Shown here: positions 51,621 through 62,720 of the stretch, in pieces | Position numbering within the stretch: position 1 is the stretch's first letter | How the letters are laid out: every line of letters starts with the position of its first letter | Source of the DNA: Lophius americanus | Lineage: Eukaryota > Chordata > Actinopteri > Lophiiformes > Lophiidae | DNA: 64,000 bases | Assembly: GCA_037951165.1 (NCBI GenBank) | Contig: JBBDHG010000153.1 | Coordinates: forward strand, 1,428,001-1,492,000 | Direction: 5' to 3' | Position numbers and translations under genes: made by a program | The notes under the pieces: generated by a model | What the model saw: the letters and a program-made list of their open reading frames with translations, nothing else | What the model was told of the DNA's origin: nothing | Database searches by the model: none

Positions 51621-52824
51621 CGCTATGTAGGATTGTGTAGCTATGGAGGAAATACTGTATGTGCTCCACTTGGGGCCAAACCAGTTTGGATTTCTGTGCA
51701 CAGTGTGTGGTTTCTGCTACAGGGTGACACTCAGAAAATGAGTGCAACTCAATATTGAGTCTCTTTCTGCGTATCCACTCCAAAGACTCTAAACCATCCC
51801 ACGAAGTTTCATGAAAGATTCTGGAGAATTTTTAGGGATATCTATGTTCTTCAACTCAAATTTTCTAACTATCTAAAAGAAGATTTCTTCAACATCTGAA
51901 ATATTGTAGATTCAGGGATACATGAATTTCAGTGGAGAACAATTCCATGTATTGGCAAGTTAAACATCTGGAATCCAGATAATCGTAACCTTCTACTGAT
52001 TCTCTCCGACAGCCATTGATTCAGGGTCTAATTGAGGAGTAGACAGAGATGGAGTTAGCATCTTCCTAATCCTCCATAAGCAGGCTAACCTTCATTTCAG
52101 CCGGGGCGTTTTCCCATGGGGAGGCACGAAACAGAATATGAGGGGCTCTCCAACATATGGTGGGCCGCAGACGCGTTCATGCTTCCTGGGTCCTGCTCTC
52201 ACAACATGCTTACAAGAAACCCCCGCTGCCATTAATGTTGCTGCTGTTTCATTCTGCTGATGCTTTCGCTCGTTGTCGACGCCATATCCGGCTCTGACTC
52301 CGAACACGGACCCTCAGAGAGAGTCCCCCTAGTTTCAGATGGGATCTGTCTGTATTTGCTGGGCTTTTTTTAAATATGGAAACTTTCTGTTAGCAGGTTG
52401 GGATTTCCTTCTGTTTCAGTAATGAAACAGTAAAATATAATATATAGTATAAAATACTATGCAATGGTGACAGGGTAAAAGCCATATTCTATGGTTTTCA
52501 CATATTCACCAATAATAACCTTATATTATGTAAAATATACAGCAAATTTCCCTTTGAGGATAATAAAAGTTGATCTTATCTCCTCTTATCTTTGTATTTC
52601 ATTCAGACAGCTCAGTCTAGTAGGGTCAGAAATGTTTGTCAAAGAAATTCCAGGAAAAAGCCCATCTTGATATGATAGCATTCAGACAAAATAATGTGTT
52701 TTCAAAGATGCGTGTACCTTCGTCTCTGCACCGTGTTACTGTATGAAGCCGGACTTGATACCTGAAGGCATGTACTCGTGGGAGAAATGTTAGAAATAGT
52801 AAATGGACAGTGTTATAAGAGTTT
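51621..52824. other. non-coding, no gene seen
   Basis: Mixed sequence. The part 52000-52330 is repeat-free. The rest is AT-rich, and no gene is recognised. Confidence 0.45.
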
Positions 52825-53095
52825 TTTCTAGTCTGCTCGACCACTCAAAGCGTTTTTACAACTCGAGTCATCGTTCACACAAACTGCCATGCAAGGCGCC
52901 AGACCCTCATCAGGAGCAGAAACCTTTCACGTCATCATTCACGCACCAATGGAACAGCCATTGGGAGCAACTTGGGGTTCAGTTTATGCTCAAGGACAGT
53001 TGACACATGTGGACATGTGGACCGCAGTGGACAGGGGTTGAACCACAGACCTTCAGTTAAGTGGAAAACCGCTCCAACAACTGATCCACGGTCAC
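52825..53095 (-). repeat. Interspersed repeat E copy
   Basis: The order 'gctcgaccactcaaagcgtt', 'tgccatgcaaggcgccaga', 'cattgggagcaacttgggg', 'ctcaaggacagttgacac', 'ggggttgaaccacagacctt' and 'ccacggtcacccc' matches a common fish repeat with a tRNA-gene-like B-box word. A partial relative is at 9371-9540. Confidence 0.65.
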
Positions 53096-53239
53096 CCCAT
53101 AGTAGTAGTTGTATTGAAGTTGCGACAAGTAAGAAGTATAAAAACATTTGAAGGTTGGTGCACACTGGGCCATTAGTGGAGCTTAGAAACTTCCTGTCCA
53201 GTTATATGAGCACTAATTTGCTCTATGATTTCCTTTTGT

Positions 53240-54726
53240 CTCATAAATTGGTGGCTTTGATAATAATAAAAATAAAATAATCAAAACCCATTTGGATAGC
53301 ACTTTTCAAAACAAAGTTACAAAGTGCTTTACATGAATTAGAAGACACCACCAATGACAGAAAACAATCACAGATAAGAAGAACCAATAGAGACCAACTG
53401 GGAAATGAGATTACGAAAAAAGCTTTCCTGAAAGGATGTGTTTTAAGAAGTGTCTTAAAGGATGACACTGATTCTGCAGCCTCAGCTCCTGACAGAATAA
53501 CACGGGTCGAATTTAGTCCTGAGGCGGGACACTGCAACAGCCAGCAGAGCTCTGGCTTAAGATCGGTTACTGCGCCCAGGCTCAAATGGGTGAAGCAGTT
53601 CATGGATGTAGATGGGAGTTAATTCGTAACGAGTCTTAAAAAATAACCTCTAAGATTTTGAAATCAATTCTAAAACTAACAAGTAACCAGTGAAAAGGGG
53701 CTTTAACAGGGTCTGGCCTTCTAGGGGTTGTTAAAAACCCGAGCTGCGGTACGCCGAGCAAGCATGAGACGGGAAAGTGCTCTTTGGTTTAACAGTGAAT
53801 ACAAAGAATTGCAGTAATCCAGAAGAGATTAGATGAATGCACGGATAATCTTCTCCAGTTCCGAAATTTAACTTGGAGATGATCCTTAATTGATAAAGGT
53901 AAGATTTAACAACATTAGTTACTTGTGTTTCAAAAGAAAGGTCACCACCAAATATCACACAAAGGGTTCTGGCTACATTTGTTATTTGAGGACAGGAGTC
54001 CAAGATGGGTTTTTTTTAAGATCTTAATTTGTTCTATTTAAGTTTGAGAAGGTTTTGAGACATCCGGGACTTTATCTGAGATGGACAAGAAGAAAGACGG
54101 GTAAGACTGAAATTTAGACCACCCTGCTAATCGGATTTTATCAGATTCATCATCGACGAAGCAACATTACAGAATTTTTTTATTTGCTAATAATAAAACC
54201 CAGTGGCAGCTTGTATATCCTAAACCGTAAAGGACCAAGGGTGGAGCCTTGGGGCATACCACAGGTCATAGGGGACAAGGAGGAAATAGTCCTATAGAGA
54301 AAGTCCAATTAGATAAGTAGCATTTGAACCATTTTAGAGCAGTCCCCCTAATGCAGATTCTTGAAAGAAACTGTAGTTTAGAGATAGGACTGAAATTATT
54401 AAGATCAGTCGGATCAAGTCAGAGGGAACACAGCTAGAGGATAAAGAGGATAAAGAACACCAAAAACCTCTTTCAGAAAATTGTCCGGCATTCGCATCAA
54501 CAGGACAAGATGAATGCTTCAGTGGCGACAGTTCGGCCATAATTTCCTTCAAAGAGCAAAGTGAAAGATGCTGGAAGGTGAGGGGCGAGCAGAGCCGAGG
54601 GGCTGAAGTAAGGAGAAGGAGGAAGAGGAAGGTTCCCCACCAAACTGGACAATCTGGAGTTTGATTTTTATCTATTTTGGTCATGAAAAAGGCCAGAAAC
54701 TGTTCACACAAATGGATGTTTGACAT
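53240..54726 (-). mobile_element. L2-type LINE, 1.5-kb decayed ORF2 fragment
   Basis: Read on the minus strand, from high to low coordinates. LCEQFLAFFMTKIDKNQT and LSLCSLKEIMAELSPL (about 54715-54530) are the start of the reverse-transcriptase region. MTCGMPQGSTLGPLRFRIYK, then LPLGF (about 54275-54195), is the palm core. LCVIFGGDLSFETQVTNVVK (about 53970-53900) follows, then decayed C-terminal pieces. The 3' stem 'gtaaagcactttgtaacttt' and an AT-rich repeat tail end near 53240. Frameshifts and stops are numerous, so it is inactive. It is the longest L2 remnant here and gives the order against which family A can be compared. Confidence 0.85.
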
Positions 54727-55559
54727 GTGACTTGATGTCTTTGTGACATGTAAGTCGATCTTATTGATGTCTTCGACGTGACTTAATATATTTTATATCC
54801 TTGTGACATATAACGTAATGTGACTAGATTTATTTCTACACGACGTAGTGATATTCTCAGTATGTAAACGGGCTGCTTTTAGTCTTTGAATGAGTTTCTG
54901 ACAGGGGAGTGAAAAAAGGTGGATTCATAATTTGTTGGCTTTTGGCCTTTATTCATTTCCTCAATTCCGCATTCTTTTTTTTTACAGTGTATATTTCCCC
55001 CTTAAACCAAAGTTATGCAACACGCTTATATGCATTATCTATATAAACCGATAGTTTAGGTAGTGCTTCTGAAAATCCTCCCCGTCGTTCCCTCTTTGTC
55101 ACAATAATAAGATATACAAGCTAACCTCGCTTTCATCATCTTAGTTTTCTCCGGTTGAAACATTTACGGGCATTCATAAAAAACACACCGTTAAGGCTGA
55201 GGGGCTTTACAGTACAGCAAATGTGCTGTTAATAAATCATGTTTGATAAAAAGAGGCATCCCAAAAGGGCCCATCATGATCCAAACCCAACAAGCCCGAC
55301 TCTTTAGAACAGCTGGAAATAACAGAGCGACGTTCAGGAGGCTCCTTAATATTTGGTGATGTGCTGGTGAGGGGGATAGACCACCTTTACAGGGATGTGC
55401 TGCTCTGACACACATGGAAGAGAGGCGGATGGGAGGATAATCCTTACTCTGGAAAATCAGAGCCACATAAAGAGGAGAAGGTAAACACTATCCAGTAAAC
55501 GCTGGGTGGTTATGTTCGCACTTCATACGTCATGATTGCGAGCATCCATGCCCCTCCAA
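54727..55559. other. non-coding; one repeat-free block
   Basis: The first part repeats the words 'tgacttgatgtctttgtgac' and 'atgtaagtcgat' loosely. The block 55190-55480 is unique and balanced and could be a conserved non-coding element (inference). No gene. Confidence 0.45.
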
Positions 55560-55840
55560 CACAACTGCAATCCTGCAAGGATAGGTGGACTTAGAGGTTG
55601 AATGGATGGATGAATGGATAAACAGGAAAACTGTCCAGGGTGTATTCCATCTTCCTTCCCGCCAGCCTCACTCCAACATCCCTAAAGGCCTGTAAGGATA
55701 AGCTGCTATTCAAGATGGATAGATGGATGGACAGCCAACCTGTCGTAGGTGTATCCCATCTTTCCTCCAATGCCGTGCCCCTCCAACAACCCCACAATCC
55801 TGCAGTGATTTACAGCTGTAGAAGATGGAGGGATGGATGA
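55560..55840 (+). repeat. Tandem 3' fragments of interspersed repeat D
   Basis: Three partial copies follow each other, each with 'ccaacaaccccacaatcctg'-like or 'ccaacatccctaaaggcctg'-like wording, then 'gtaaggataagctg'-like wording and a (GGAT)n tail. This is the 3' end of repeat D, whose sense tail is normally 'gataagcgg..atggatgg'. Confidence 0.65.
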
Positions 55841-56020
55841 TAGATGGATGGTTGGATGGATGGATGGATGGATGGATGGATGGATGGATGGATGGATGGA
55901 TGGACGGACGGACGGATGGATGGATGGATGGATGGATGGATGGATGGATGGATGGATGGATGGATGGATGGATGGATGGACGGACGGACGGACGGACGGA
56001 CGGACGGATGGATGGATGGA
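55828..56020. repeat. (GGAT)n / (GGAC)n tetranucleotide array
   Basis: About 190 bp of ggat units with two blocks switched to ggac (about 55901-55915 and 55980-56007). It grows directly from the repeat D tail. The long MDGW-rich frames are artefacts. Confidence 0.97.
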
Positions 56021-56325
56021 GGCATTCTTATGGTGTCAGTAGGACAGGTGTATCAGCAGTGAGAATGTTTCCGGTTCAGTTGCTCTGCACTCATTTATTA
56101 AAACAGGTCTCCAAACATTCTCTTAATCATTACAATCCCTTACATGAATGGGTAAATGATTATAAGACTGATAATAAGACTGATACTAAGACTGATAATA
56201 AGACTGATAATGCGACGCGTTCTATCAAAGGGCTGCAAACATCCGAGGCACATGGTAGCTGGACTCATCACTTGTGACGCTGCCTGTTGTGTGTTCAACA
56301 GCTTGTTTGTGCCTCTTCTCTGCAG
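56021..56325. other. myt1l intron / 5' side, with a 12-bp direct repeat
   Basis: The 12-bp unit 'actgataataag' repeats about four times at 56164-56212. The last 40 bases before 56326 are pyrimidine-rich ('gcctcttctctgcag') and form the acceptor of the first coding exon. Confidence 0.6.
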
Positions 56326-56371
56326 ATGGAGGTGGATGCAGACGATAAGCGCCATCGCACACGCTCCAAAG
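56326..56371 (+). CDS. myt1l: myt1l start-codon exon (partial gene)
   Basis: Myt1l is a nuclear DNA-binding protein with CCHC zinc fingers that drives neuronal identity and represses non-neuronal genes. This exon holds ATG at 56326 and encodes MEVDADDKRHRTRSK plus one base (G). Mammalian MYT1L starts MEVDTEEKRHRTRSK, so 12 of 15 residues are the same; MYT1 itself starts differently. The acceptor tctctgcag lies immediately before the ATG, so any 5' UTR must come from upstream exons. The donor is AAAG/gtatct. Exon phase is 0 to 1. The intron to the next coding exon is 3,115 bp. Which of the two fish paralogues (myt1la or myt1lb) this is cannot be told from 15 residues. The reading is short, but the match plus both splice sites and the matching next exon make it strong. 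Confidence 0.88.
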
Positions 56372-56435
56372 GTATCTGCACCGATACACACTCAGTGGCA
56401 CTGCCATTCAGGATGACCTTCACTCTCCCAGCCCA

Positions 56436-56458
56436 AACACACACACACACACACACAC
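56436..56458. repeat. (CA)n microsatellite in myt1l intron
   Basis: A short pure CA run, 64 bp after the donor of the start-codon exon. Confidence 0.95.
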
Positions 56459-56689
56459 GGGCACATGCACACGTATATGGTACACACGCCACTGCGCAAA
56501 TCCCAGACTGTCACAGCTGAGTTGCCTTTTCTCACTGCTCTCTCCCCTCAGCGCTGCCAGGTGGGAGATTATCGTATCAGAGGCTTACAATTATCGGATT
56601 TTGAGGAAAGTTATCGTAGGGGTCCAATTGTATCCTGATAATTGTGAGATGAGTACACTGTCCTTCCAAAAAAGGTCATATATGTGTCA
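56459..56689. other. myt1l intron, no other feature
   Basis: Unique sequence with no recognised element, possibly including the decayed head of the following family B copy. Confidence 0.5.
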
Positions 56690-57065
56690 AGATTTATCCT
56701 CAAAAAGTCTTCAGCTCCGCCGCCGTATCCTACGCAGATCGGTCATGTTAGCACGATAACTATACAACCATATATGGGGTTATATCCAAATGTTATACAC
56801 CCATTAACCTTAATGCAAGGAAGAAGTGGATCAATTTTGGGGAAGGTTGTTTGGACATTTCTGACTCTAGGAGGAGGTTTATCTCCATAATTTTTTGAAA
56901 TAATTTTGGAACTCTTATTCCAATTCAGTCCAAAATTTGTGACATATAAATCAAGCCGAGGAGATTTGTCTTACATATATCTAATTTTACTCACTAGGGG
57001 GGAACTTTTTGACGATAAACACCATTTTTTTGGACTTAAATTCGCACTTAATATGAGGAGCTCAA
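56690..57065 (+). mobile_element. Repeat family B copy 6, in the first coding intron of myt1l
   Basis: It reads 'tccgccgccgtatcctacgc', 'gttatacacccattaacctt', 'gcaaggaagaagtggatcaa' and 'ctctaggaggaggtttatct', in family order. The 3' 'ttgtacaacgcagg' part is missing. Confidence 0.65.
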
Positions 57066-59379
57066 TCACACAATGTGAAGAGTAATTATACAAATAGAAG
57101 TTGACAACAAATACCTTTTACACACTCCTTTTCTCCTTTTCTCATTTATGAAAATTTGCTTTTTAGTTTTATCAGGACTTTTTCTTCCTACATCTCAAAC
57201 TTCATCATCTGACTATGACACATACATTTCTAGATGGACTTTAATTGAACTTGGAGGAGGGGTTTGGCATGTAGCAAGGATGAATAAATATTCTGTATTG
57301 TTTACGAGTAAATGGGCGGAGTCAGGACTAATTATGACGTAATCGGGAAACTGAGCTGCCTTAACGGAGGATTGCGCTCTAATGCCTGTTTAGTCTGGCT
57401 GGACAATTTCCACCTGTACAATATCATCGCTTATTAATTGCTGATGGCTCTACAATCAATACATTTGTAAACATTTCATGACTGGTCATACAAATATCAG
57501 CATATGGAAGAGACATAGACTAGAAAGGCGACCTTCTTCCCTCCTGGTCAGCCGTCCAGACATCTCCCATTGGTTCCCAACATCTGTAAAGAAGTCACCA
57601 AGTTTTAATCAGAGAATGTCTTGATCCATATTTTATGTCCCCTACCTTAAGATAATGTTTTATGTCTTTGATTGATGGAAGAACAAAGCCGGGATCATTG
57701 TCTTACATAGAGAGGACCAGGCTCTTTATGAAGCACATAGTGAAGGCTGTGACCCGTGTTTGATGTCGTAGAGAAACTCTCACACTCAAAATGTTCATCT
57801 GATCGTTTCTGAAATGACTCTGATATTCACTCATTCCTTTCTAATAGAGAAAAAAAAACAGCAGCGAATTCTAGGTAACTCAGAATCACAAACCGGGTAA
57901 AAATCCAGATTCATAGCACACAAGAAATTTTATTGTACAACATTTTTTTTCTGAATAGAAACCTCATTCGTGGGGAAAAAATAAGGAAATATTCTCTTTC
58001 CAGTCGTACATTACAGTTTATACAAACAGTAGTTGTCATTAGTGACTTCATGTGCTGGAAAAAGCCTAATCCACAGTTCATAACCGAGGCAAATATTTCA
58101 GAAAAGTACTTTTTTTGATTTGAAAAATAACTTTAAAATCTTTTTTTTAAAAAGCGTTTTGGTAGTGTTGATGGTGGGTTCAGTGTTTGGACATCTGAAG
58201 TGGTTTGCAAATTTAGATCCAACGGGCCTTTTCACAATTTAGTTTTTCTTCAGTATGTCATAAATATAAGGATGCCAAATAAGTGGATGTTTTTTTTCTT
58301 TAATAATGCATCAACAGTCTATTGGGAATTATTATATATCCATAATTAACTCATTAATATATGATTGGTTCAAGGTAGGCGAGGTCAAACGGGAGGGATT
58401 ATATAAACTTTGGGTGAGTCCATTATGACTGGGTGTATCTAACAGGGACTTGTGGTTTTAAGTTTTACGCCTTATCTTTAAATGTATGTAACAGGGACGT
58501 AACGAGACAGTGAGACACAGGTGGAAAGAATGAGGGAGGGGCAGACACAGGAGACAGTCGTTGCAACTGTGGCGTAAAATCAGGACCTGAATGAAAAGAA
58601 AAACAGTCATAAGTGTGTAAAAAAAAAAAAGAAGACAATTTTTAATGATAGAAATAAGGGCTTGGATACAAGTCCAGATCCAAAACCCAAAACCCCGTCA
58701 CAGAAACAGGCCGGGTCATAACAGGGTCATACTAGATACACTGGAAGTTTGAAGTTAACACTGGGAGAATAAAGACGACTGATCATCATCATCATCATCA
58801 TCAACAACATCAATAAGCGGCACCTGGGGGTAGTTGAAGGTAGACTAAATATACTAGGAGGTGGGCTTGAAGGGGATGCAGATGATGACAATCAGCATCA
58901 AAGGGGGACTGTCAAAGGGCCGGGAAATTAAGAAACATTCAATAACAAACAATTGATTGACAGGGCCCGCTCCTGTCAATCAACACCAAACTAGAGCAGG
59001 ACACAACAAACCAAATGTGAACCAGGACCCTTTTTCTGAATCCACTAAACCCTCCGTACCGTGTATTTTCACCCATATATCACATTGCATGAACATTGAA
59101 GCCATGAGAATTCACAGAACAGGGGAATGATATTTTCATCATTATATGCAATATATTGAAAGATAAAAGCTGCACAGAAACATAATAGCTCTCCAAAAAA
59201 CTCTTACTTGACTGGCGATCTACTGCGGAGCTAATTGTCCACCTCAAGCTGTTCACATATTCCAGGAGATGCATAGTTAGAACTAAATACCTGACAACGG
59301 TGAGTTATTCATCCGGTTCTGACTTTGTTTTATACAGAGCCTGTGGCGTTAACATGTGCAAGTCAGTCCTGTGTCATAA

Positions 59380-59381
<2 letters not shown>
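57066..59381. other. myt1l intron, no other gene seen
   Basis: AT-rich with scattered words of old repeats. The part 58490-58740 ('gacacaggtggaaagaatga', 'acagaaacaggccgggtca') resembles flank of fish LTR elements, weakly. A short (ATC)n lies at 58784-58802. No further exon is recognised. Confidence 0.5.
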
Positions 59382-59458
<77 letters not shown>

Positions 59459-59486
59459 GTCTCTCTCCTTCTCTCTCTTCTCTCAG
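59382..59486 (+). promoter_or_regulatory. (CT)n microsatellite forming the splice-acceptor polypyrimidine tract of myt1l exon 2
   Basis: A pure (CT)n of about 69 bp (59382-59450) continues as interrupted CT/TC sequence to 'ttctctctcttctctcag', whose AG at 59485-59486 is the acceptor of the next coding exon. The tract is unusually long and is a length-variable class of repeat. Pyrimidine-rich repeats bind U2AF and polypyrimidine-tract-binding proteins; an effect here is inference. Confidence 0.8.
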
Positions 59487-59520
59487 TGCCTGTGGATCCA
59501 GCATTAACAGAACTTTTCAG
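59487..59520 (+). CDS. myt1l: myt1l second coding exon (34 nt)
   Basis: Joined to the previous exon in phase 1, this exon gives GTG CCT GTG and onward, reading VPVDPALTELF and ending with AG, the first two bases of the next codon. Mammalian MYT1L has VPVEPAIQELF followed by Ser and the first CCHC finger (CPTPGCDG...), so the AG suits a serine codon completed by the next exon. The acceptor is tctctcag and the donor ag/gtcagt, both good. Compared with mammals, the residues GVR between the two exons are missing, an in-frame 9-base difference at the junction. The next exon, which should carry the first finger, was not found by 64000 and is presumably beyond the window. The open frame extending through flanking CT and CA repeats is not real coding. 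Confidence 0.83.
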
Positions 59521-59551
59521 GTCAGTGGAATTGAAAAAACTGCACTGCACT

Positions 59552-59632
59552 GGTTCACACACACACTCACACTCACATACACACACACACACACACACAC
59601 ACTCACAAACACACACACACAAACACACAGTG
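59552..59632. repeat. (CA)n microsatellite just after myt1l exon 2
   Basis: CA repeats with ACTC interruptions begin about 32 bp after the donor. Looser CA-rich sequence continues at 59740-59935. Confidence 0.95.
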
Positions 59633-60242
59633 AATTGCATTATACCTCACAAAGACGAGGCAAAAATTCAAAATAAAGGCCGGAAAAAATATCTTTCGCC
59701 GTATTATGAGAAAGTGACTTCATCTAATTATACTGTTTAAGCAACACACACTCACTTAAAAACACCCACATACACACACACACTCATTCACAAACACACA
59801 CTCACTCAAAAAAAACCACATGCACACACACACACGAACTTACACACACGAATGAAACACAAAACACACCGACAAGCAGACAAATCGATTGAGAGTTACG
59901 GACACACGATCACACCCACGGAAAAACAAACACACAAAATTGAATCGGACAGCTACGAACCACGGTAGAGGTGCAGTCAGGTGGTACACTGTAAACTTTT
60001 CCCTTGATTTTAGAGTGAAATGTAAACAGTGTTCCGTTGCATTAAAGTCAATGCTGACACCTGCAATGCAATCTGGGAGAAATGATGCATGATTACAGAA
60101 CTTTTAGAGAATAGTGTTAGGATTTATAGGAATGTACTGTCAACTAGAATGTGACATTGACACCGGCTCGGACTTACGACACAGATGTCCAGAGCTGCGT
60201 TGATCAGAATACCTCCACTGAGTGATGGGGGCACACAGAATT
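59633..60242. other. myt1l intron, CA-rich then unique
   Basis: An imperfect CA/ACTC-rich stretch (59740-59935) is followed by unique AT-rich sequence. No exon recognised. Confidence 0.5.
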
Positions 60243-60517
60243 ATCAGCCGTAACATTAAAACCACCTGCCTGATATTATACAGGTTGCCAAATGTGCTTT
60301 GCGATGTGATCTAATGCCTTTCTATCAGAAACCTTTTCAGCATTTTTAGCTACTGTAGTGCTCTCCAACACAGGCTACCCTTCTCAATTAGCCTTGGGCA
60401 CCAATCATCAGTGTTGTTGGGTCACGAGTAGGAAGTTGCTAACCAATGCACACCAGGAACACCCAGCAAGAGGACTTACAGAATACTGGGCAGGTGGTTT
60501 TAATGTTATGGCTGATT
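60243..60517 (-). mobile_element. Tc1-like internal-deletion derivative (MITE), 275 bp
   Basis: The 28-base termini at 60243-60270 and 60490-60517 are inverse complements at 27 of 28 positions (core 'ataacattaaaaccacctgc'; the left end has one change). The interior keeps antisense transposase fragments ('cctttctatcag', 'agccttgggcaccaatc', 'caccaggaacacccagcaag'), so it is a deletion product of the Tc1-like element at 13805. It has no coding capacity and needs transposase in trans. Confidence 0.9.
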
Positions 60518-61849
60518 GTGTAGAAAACGGACCTAAGCAGATTTTTCTTTTTCTTTACTTTTTTTAGTTCTGTTTGCTTTCTTCCTCTTTGTCTTCAGCG
60601 ATGAAGATAATGGATCGTTCACGTTCTCCCTCTTACTCTTTGGACATCTCCACTGTCTCCAAAGATTTTACCAGCAGAACAGACTCAAACCCTGCCAAAT
60701 CATTTCTCCCCTCCAGTTAATACAATTTCCTCATATTAAATATTAAATAAGAGGGTTTTGTCCTCTTTTCATGTTCCAGCTAGACAGGCTAAATAATTCT
60801 GTTTTTGTCTCGTGCAGTTGATGATAATTAGCATGATAGCCAATTATCAATTCATTACCCATGCAGCACCACTCTTTCTCTGCTTCTACGCCTACAGCCT
60901 TAAAGTTCTTGTTGGGTGATTCGAGTGGGTGGAAGGTAGAATACAACTTTATTTCAAACGCAAAGCTCATTATTTAGCGCAGGAAAAGTTTCTCCTCTCG
61001 GTTTTTCTACAACCGTCTATTGTGATTTTCTAGCAACGCGGTAGTTGTTAGAATGACCCAAAAAGTTAAAGATTATGCATGTTAAGAAACGGAGGCTAAA
61101 ATACTCCACATTTTTGCTGTTACTGATCTTACTCTCGATCCAGAGACATGTGAAATAAAATGATATGAGGCTGTTTATCTAATGTTGCTTCCAAGTTGAG
61201 AATGCAGACACACTGAATTCCAATAGGTTTCATGTCAAGTGTTGAGTGGAAGTAAAGATATGTGTGCTTCACTGTCAATCAGAAATACTCAAGTTCACAG
61301 AAATCTACCACTTCCTGCATAAATGTACGTTGTATCTGTAGCATAAAAAAAGGTATTTACCCATGTAACTGTGTTAATCACAATAATAGACTGTGATTTA
61401 TTTAAAGCGGACTAGTATTTACTCACACTTTTGGGAGGAGTTAATTCTGATTATAGGACTCAGAGTTTATTAACTTCGCATCATCTCAGCGCAGTTTTGA
61501 GGATTTTCATCCATAATGAATTGCAGGCCTAATTAGCAGACAAACACAGAAAGAACAGCTTGCCTGTAAATTATTTGCAAAGATAAAATTTTAGCTCAAA
61601 AGCCTGTGCCAACAGCTCCACTTTGTTTCTACTGCCATACAAATCATGAATTTTGGACACGGCAATTCCCTTTTTTGGTGGCAGTTATGATGGCTCACCT
61701 GAGGCCATGTGAATGATTCTTCCACGCCTCTGGTGTCCAACTATGATAATGACTCAGGCTTGGGCTTGGATTTACATTATTGATCCAAAAATTGGAATTT
61801 CTATTGTTGCGGCTGCAGCAGTTTGAAATGCAAAAAAACACACGTACAC
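60518..61849. other. myt1l intron, no gene seen
   Basis: AT-rich unique sequence. No exon, repeat family or microsatellite of note. Confidence 0.5.
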
Positions 61850-62075
61850 AACATCAAGATAAAAACATGTCCGTGTGCAAGTTGCATGCTGTTAGCAAAT
61901 AGCTCTGTCCGTGTGAGAGGGAGCTCCGCTGTCTGTCCAGGAGGTGGTGGAGAGGATTTTCCATTATGGTTAACAGTTTGTCCAGTCTCCTCCTCCCCAC
62001 CACCTCCTCAACGGTGTCCGGTTTGCAGCTAATGACAGAGCCGGCACTCCTAATAAGTTTGCGATCCATCTCCCG
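61850..62075 (-). mobile_element. Non-LTR retrotransposon, C-terminal coding fragment
   Basis: The minus strand reads MDRKLIRSAGSVISCKPDTV, then EEVVGRRRLDKLLTIMENP and LHHLLDRQRSSLSHG. This is the C-terminal end typical of fish non-LTR elements (DRKLI...GSV.GC..DSVE... HPLH...RSSFS). It is not of the L2 type seen elsewhere in the window. The fragment is short, isolated and broken downstream. Confidence 0.7.
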
Positions 62076-62465
62076 ATAGCATTGGTTAGCTTAGTTGCCC
62101 GACTACTGGCTGTGCTCTGCACAGAGTGGTTTGATGCTCAATGATTGGCCCTCTCCCAGAGGAGAGATTAGAGAACACAGATGTGTTTTTACCTGAAGAT
62201 TATCCAGACTCATTGCTCTTCGGTGGAAAGTCATGCTCTTCCCTGAAAATGTGCGCAGCAGCTCCATGTGGAAGGCTTTGAAGAAAGAGAGAGAAAAAAC
62301 ACACTGGAGGCTATAATTGTTTGAAAAATTGCCCTGGGATGTCCTTATATTTCATGTACAGTATTTGCACAGGTTTCTGTAACACACCCAGGTGAAACTA
62401 CATTGGAATTAATAGAAAAATGTATGGAGTCGATTTTGGTGACATGATTCATTTGCATTAGCGCT
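62076..62465. other. myt1l intron, no gene seen
   Basis: Unique, moderately balanced sequence with nothing recognisable. Confidence 0.5.
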
Positions 62466-62720
62466 TTAATGTCAAAATGCTCAGCTGTTTAATTGAGCAC
62501 ATTTTGAGTGACTATTACTTATTGAAAAATTTCTGCCATCTGACTGAACGTGTTAAGAATACGGCTCCGTGTCAGGATGCATATGCTAAACAGTAAGGGG
62601 CCAAGGAACGGACCCCGGAGGACAGCGGGGAGAACACATGATTAAATGCCTCAGGAAATAAAATATGCAAACAAATCATATTCCATAGTTTATTTTTCTT
62701 TGGATATGTTATTAAAAGGT
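62466..62720 (-). mobile_element. Repeat family A copy 5, partial
   Basis: The left part has 'ctttaatgtcaaaatgctca' and 'gtttaattgagcacattttg'. On the minus strand near 62635-62580 it reads AVLRGPFLGPLLFSI, a mutated L2-type reverse-transcriptase core. The right half is shortened or decayed compared with copies 2 and 3. Confidence 0.65.
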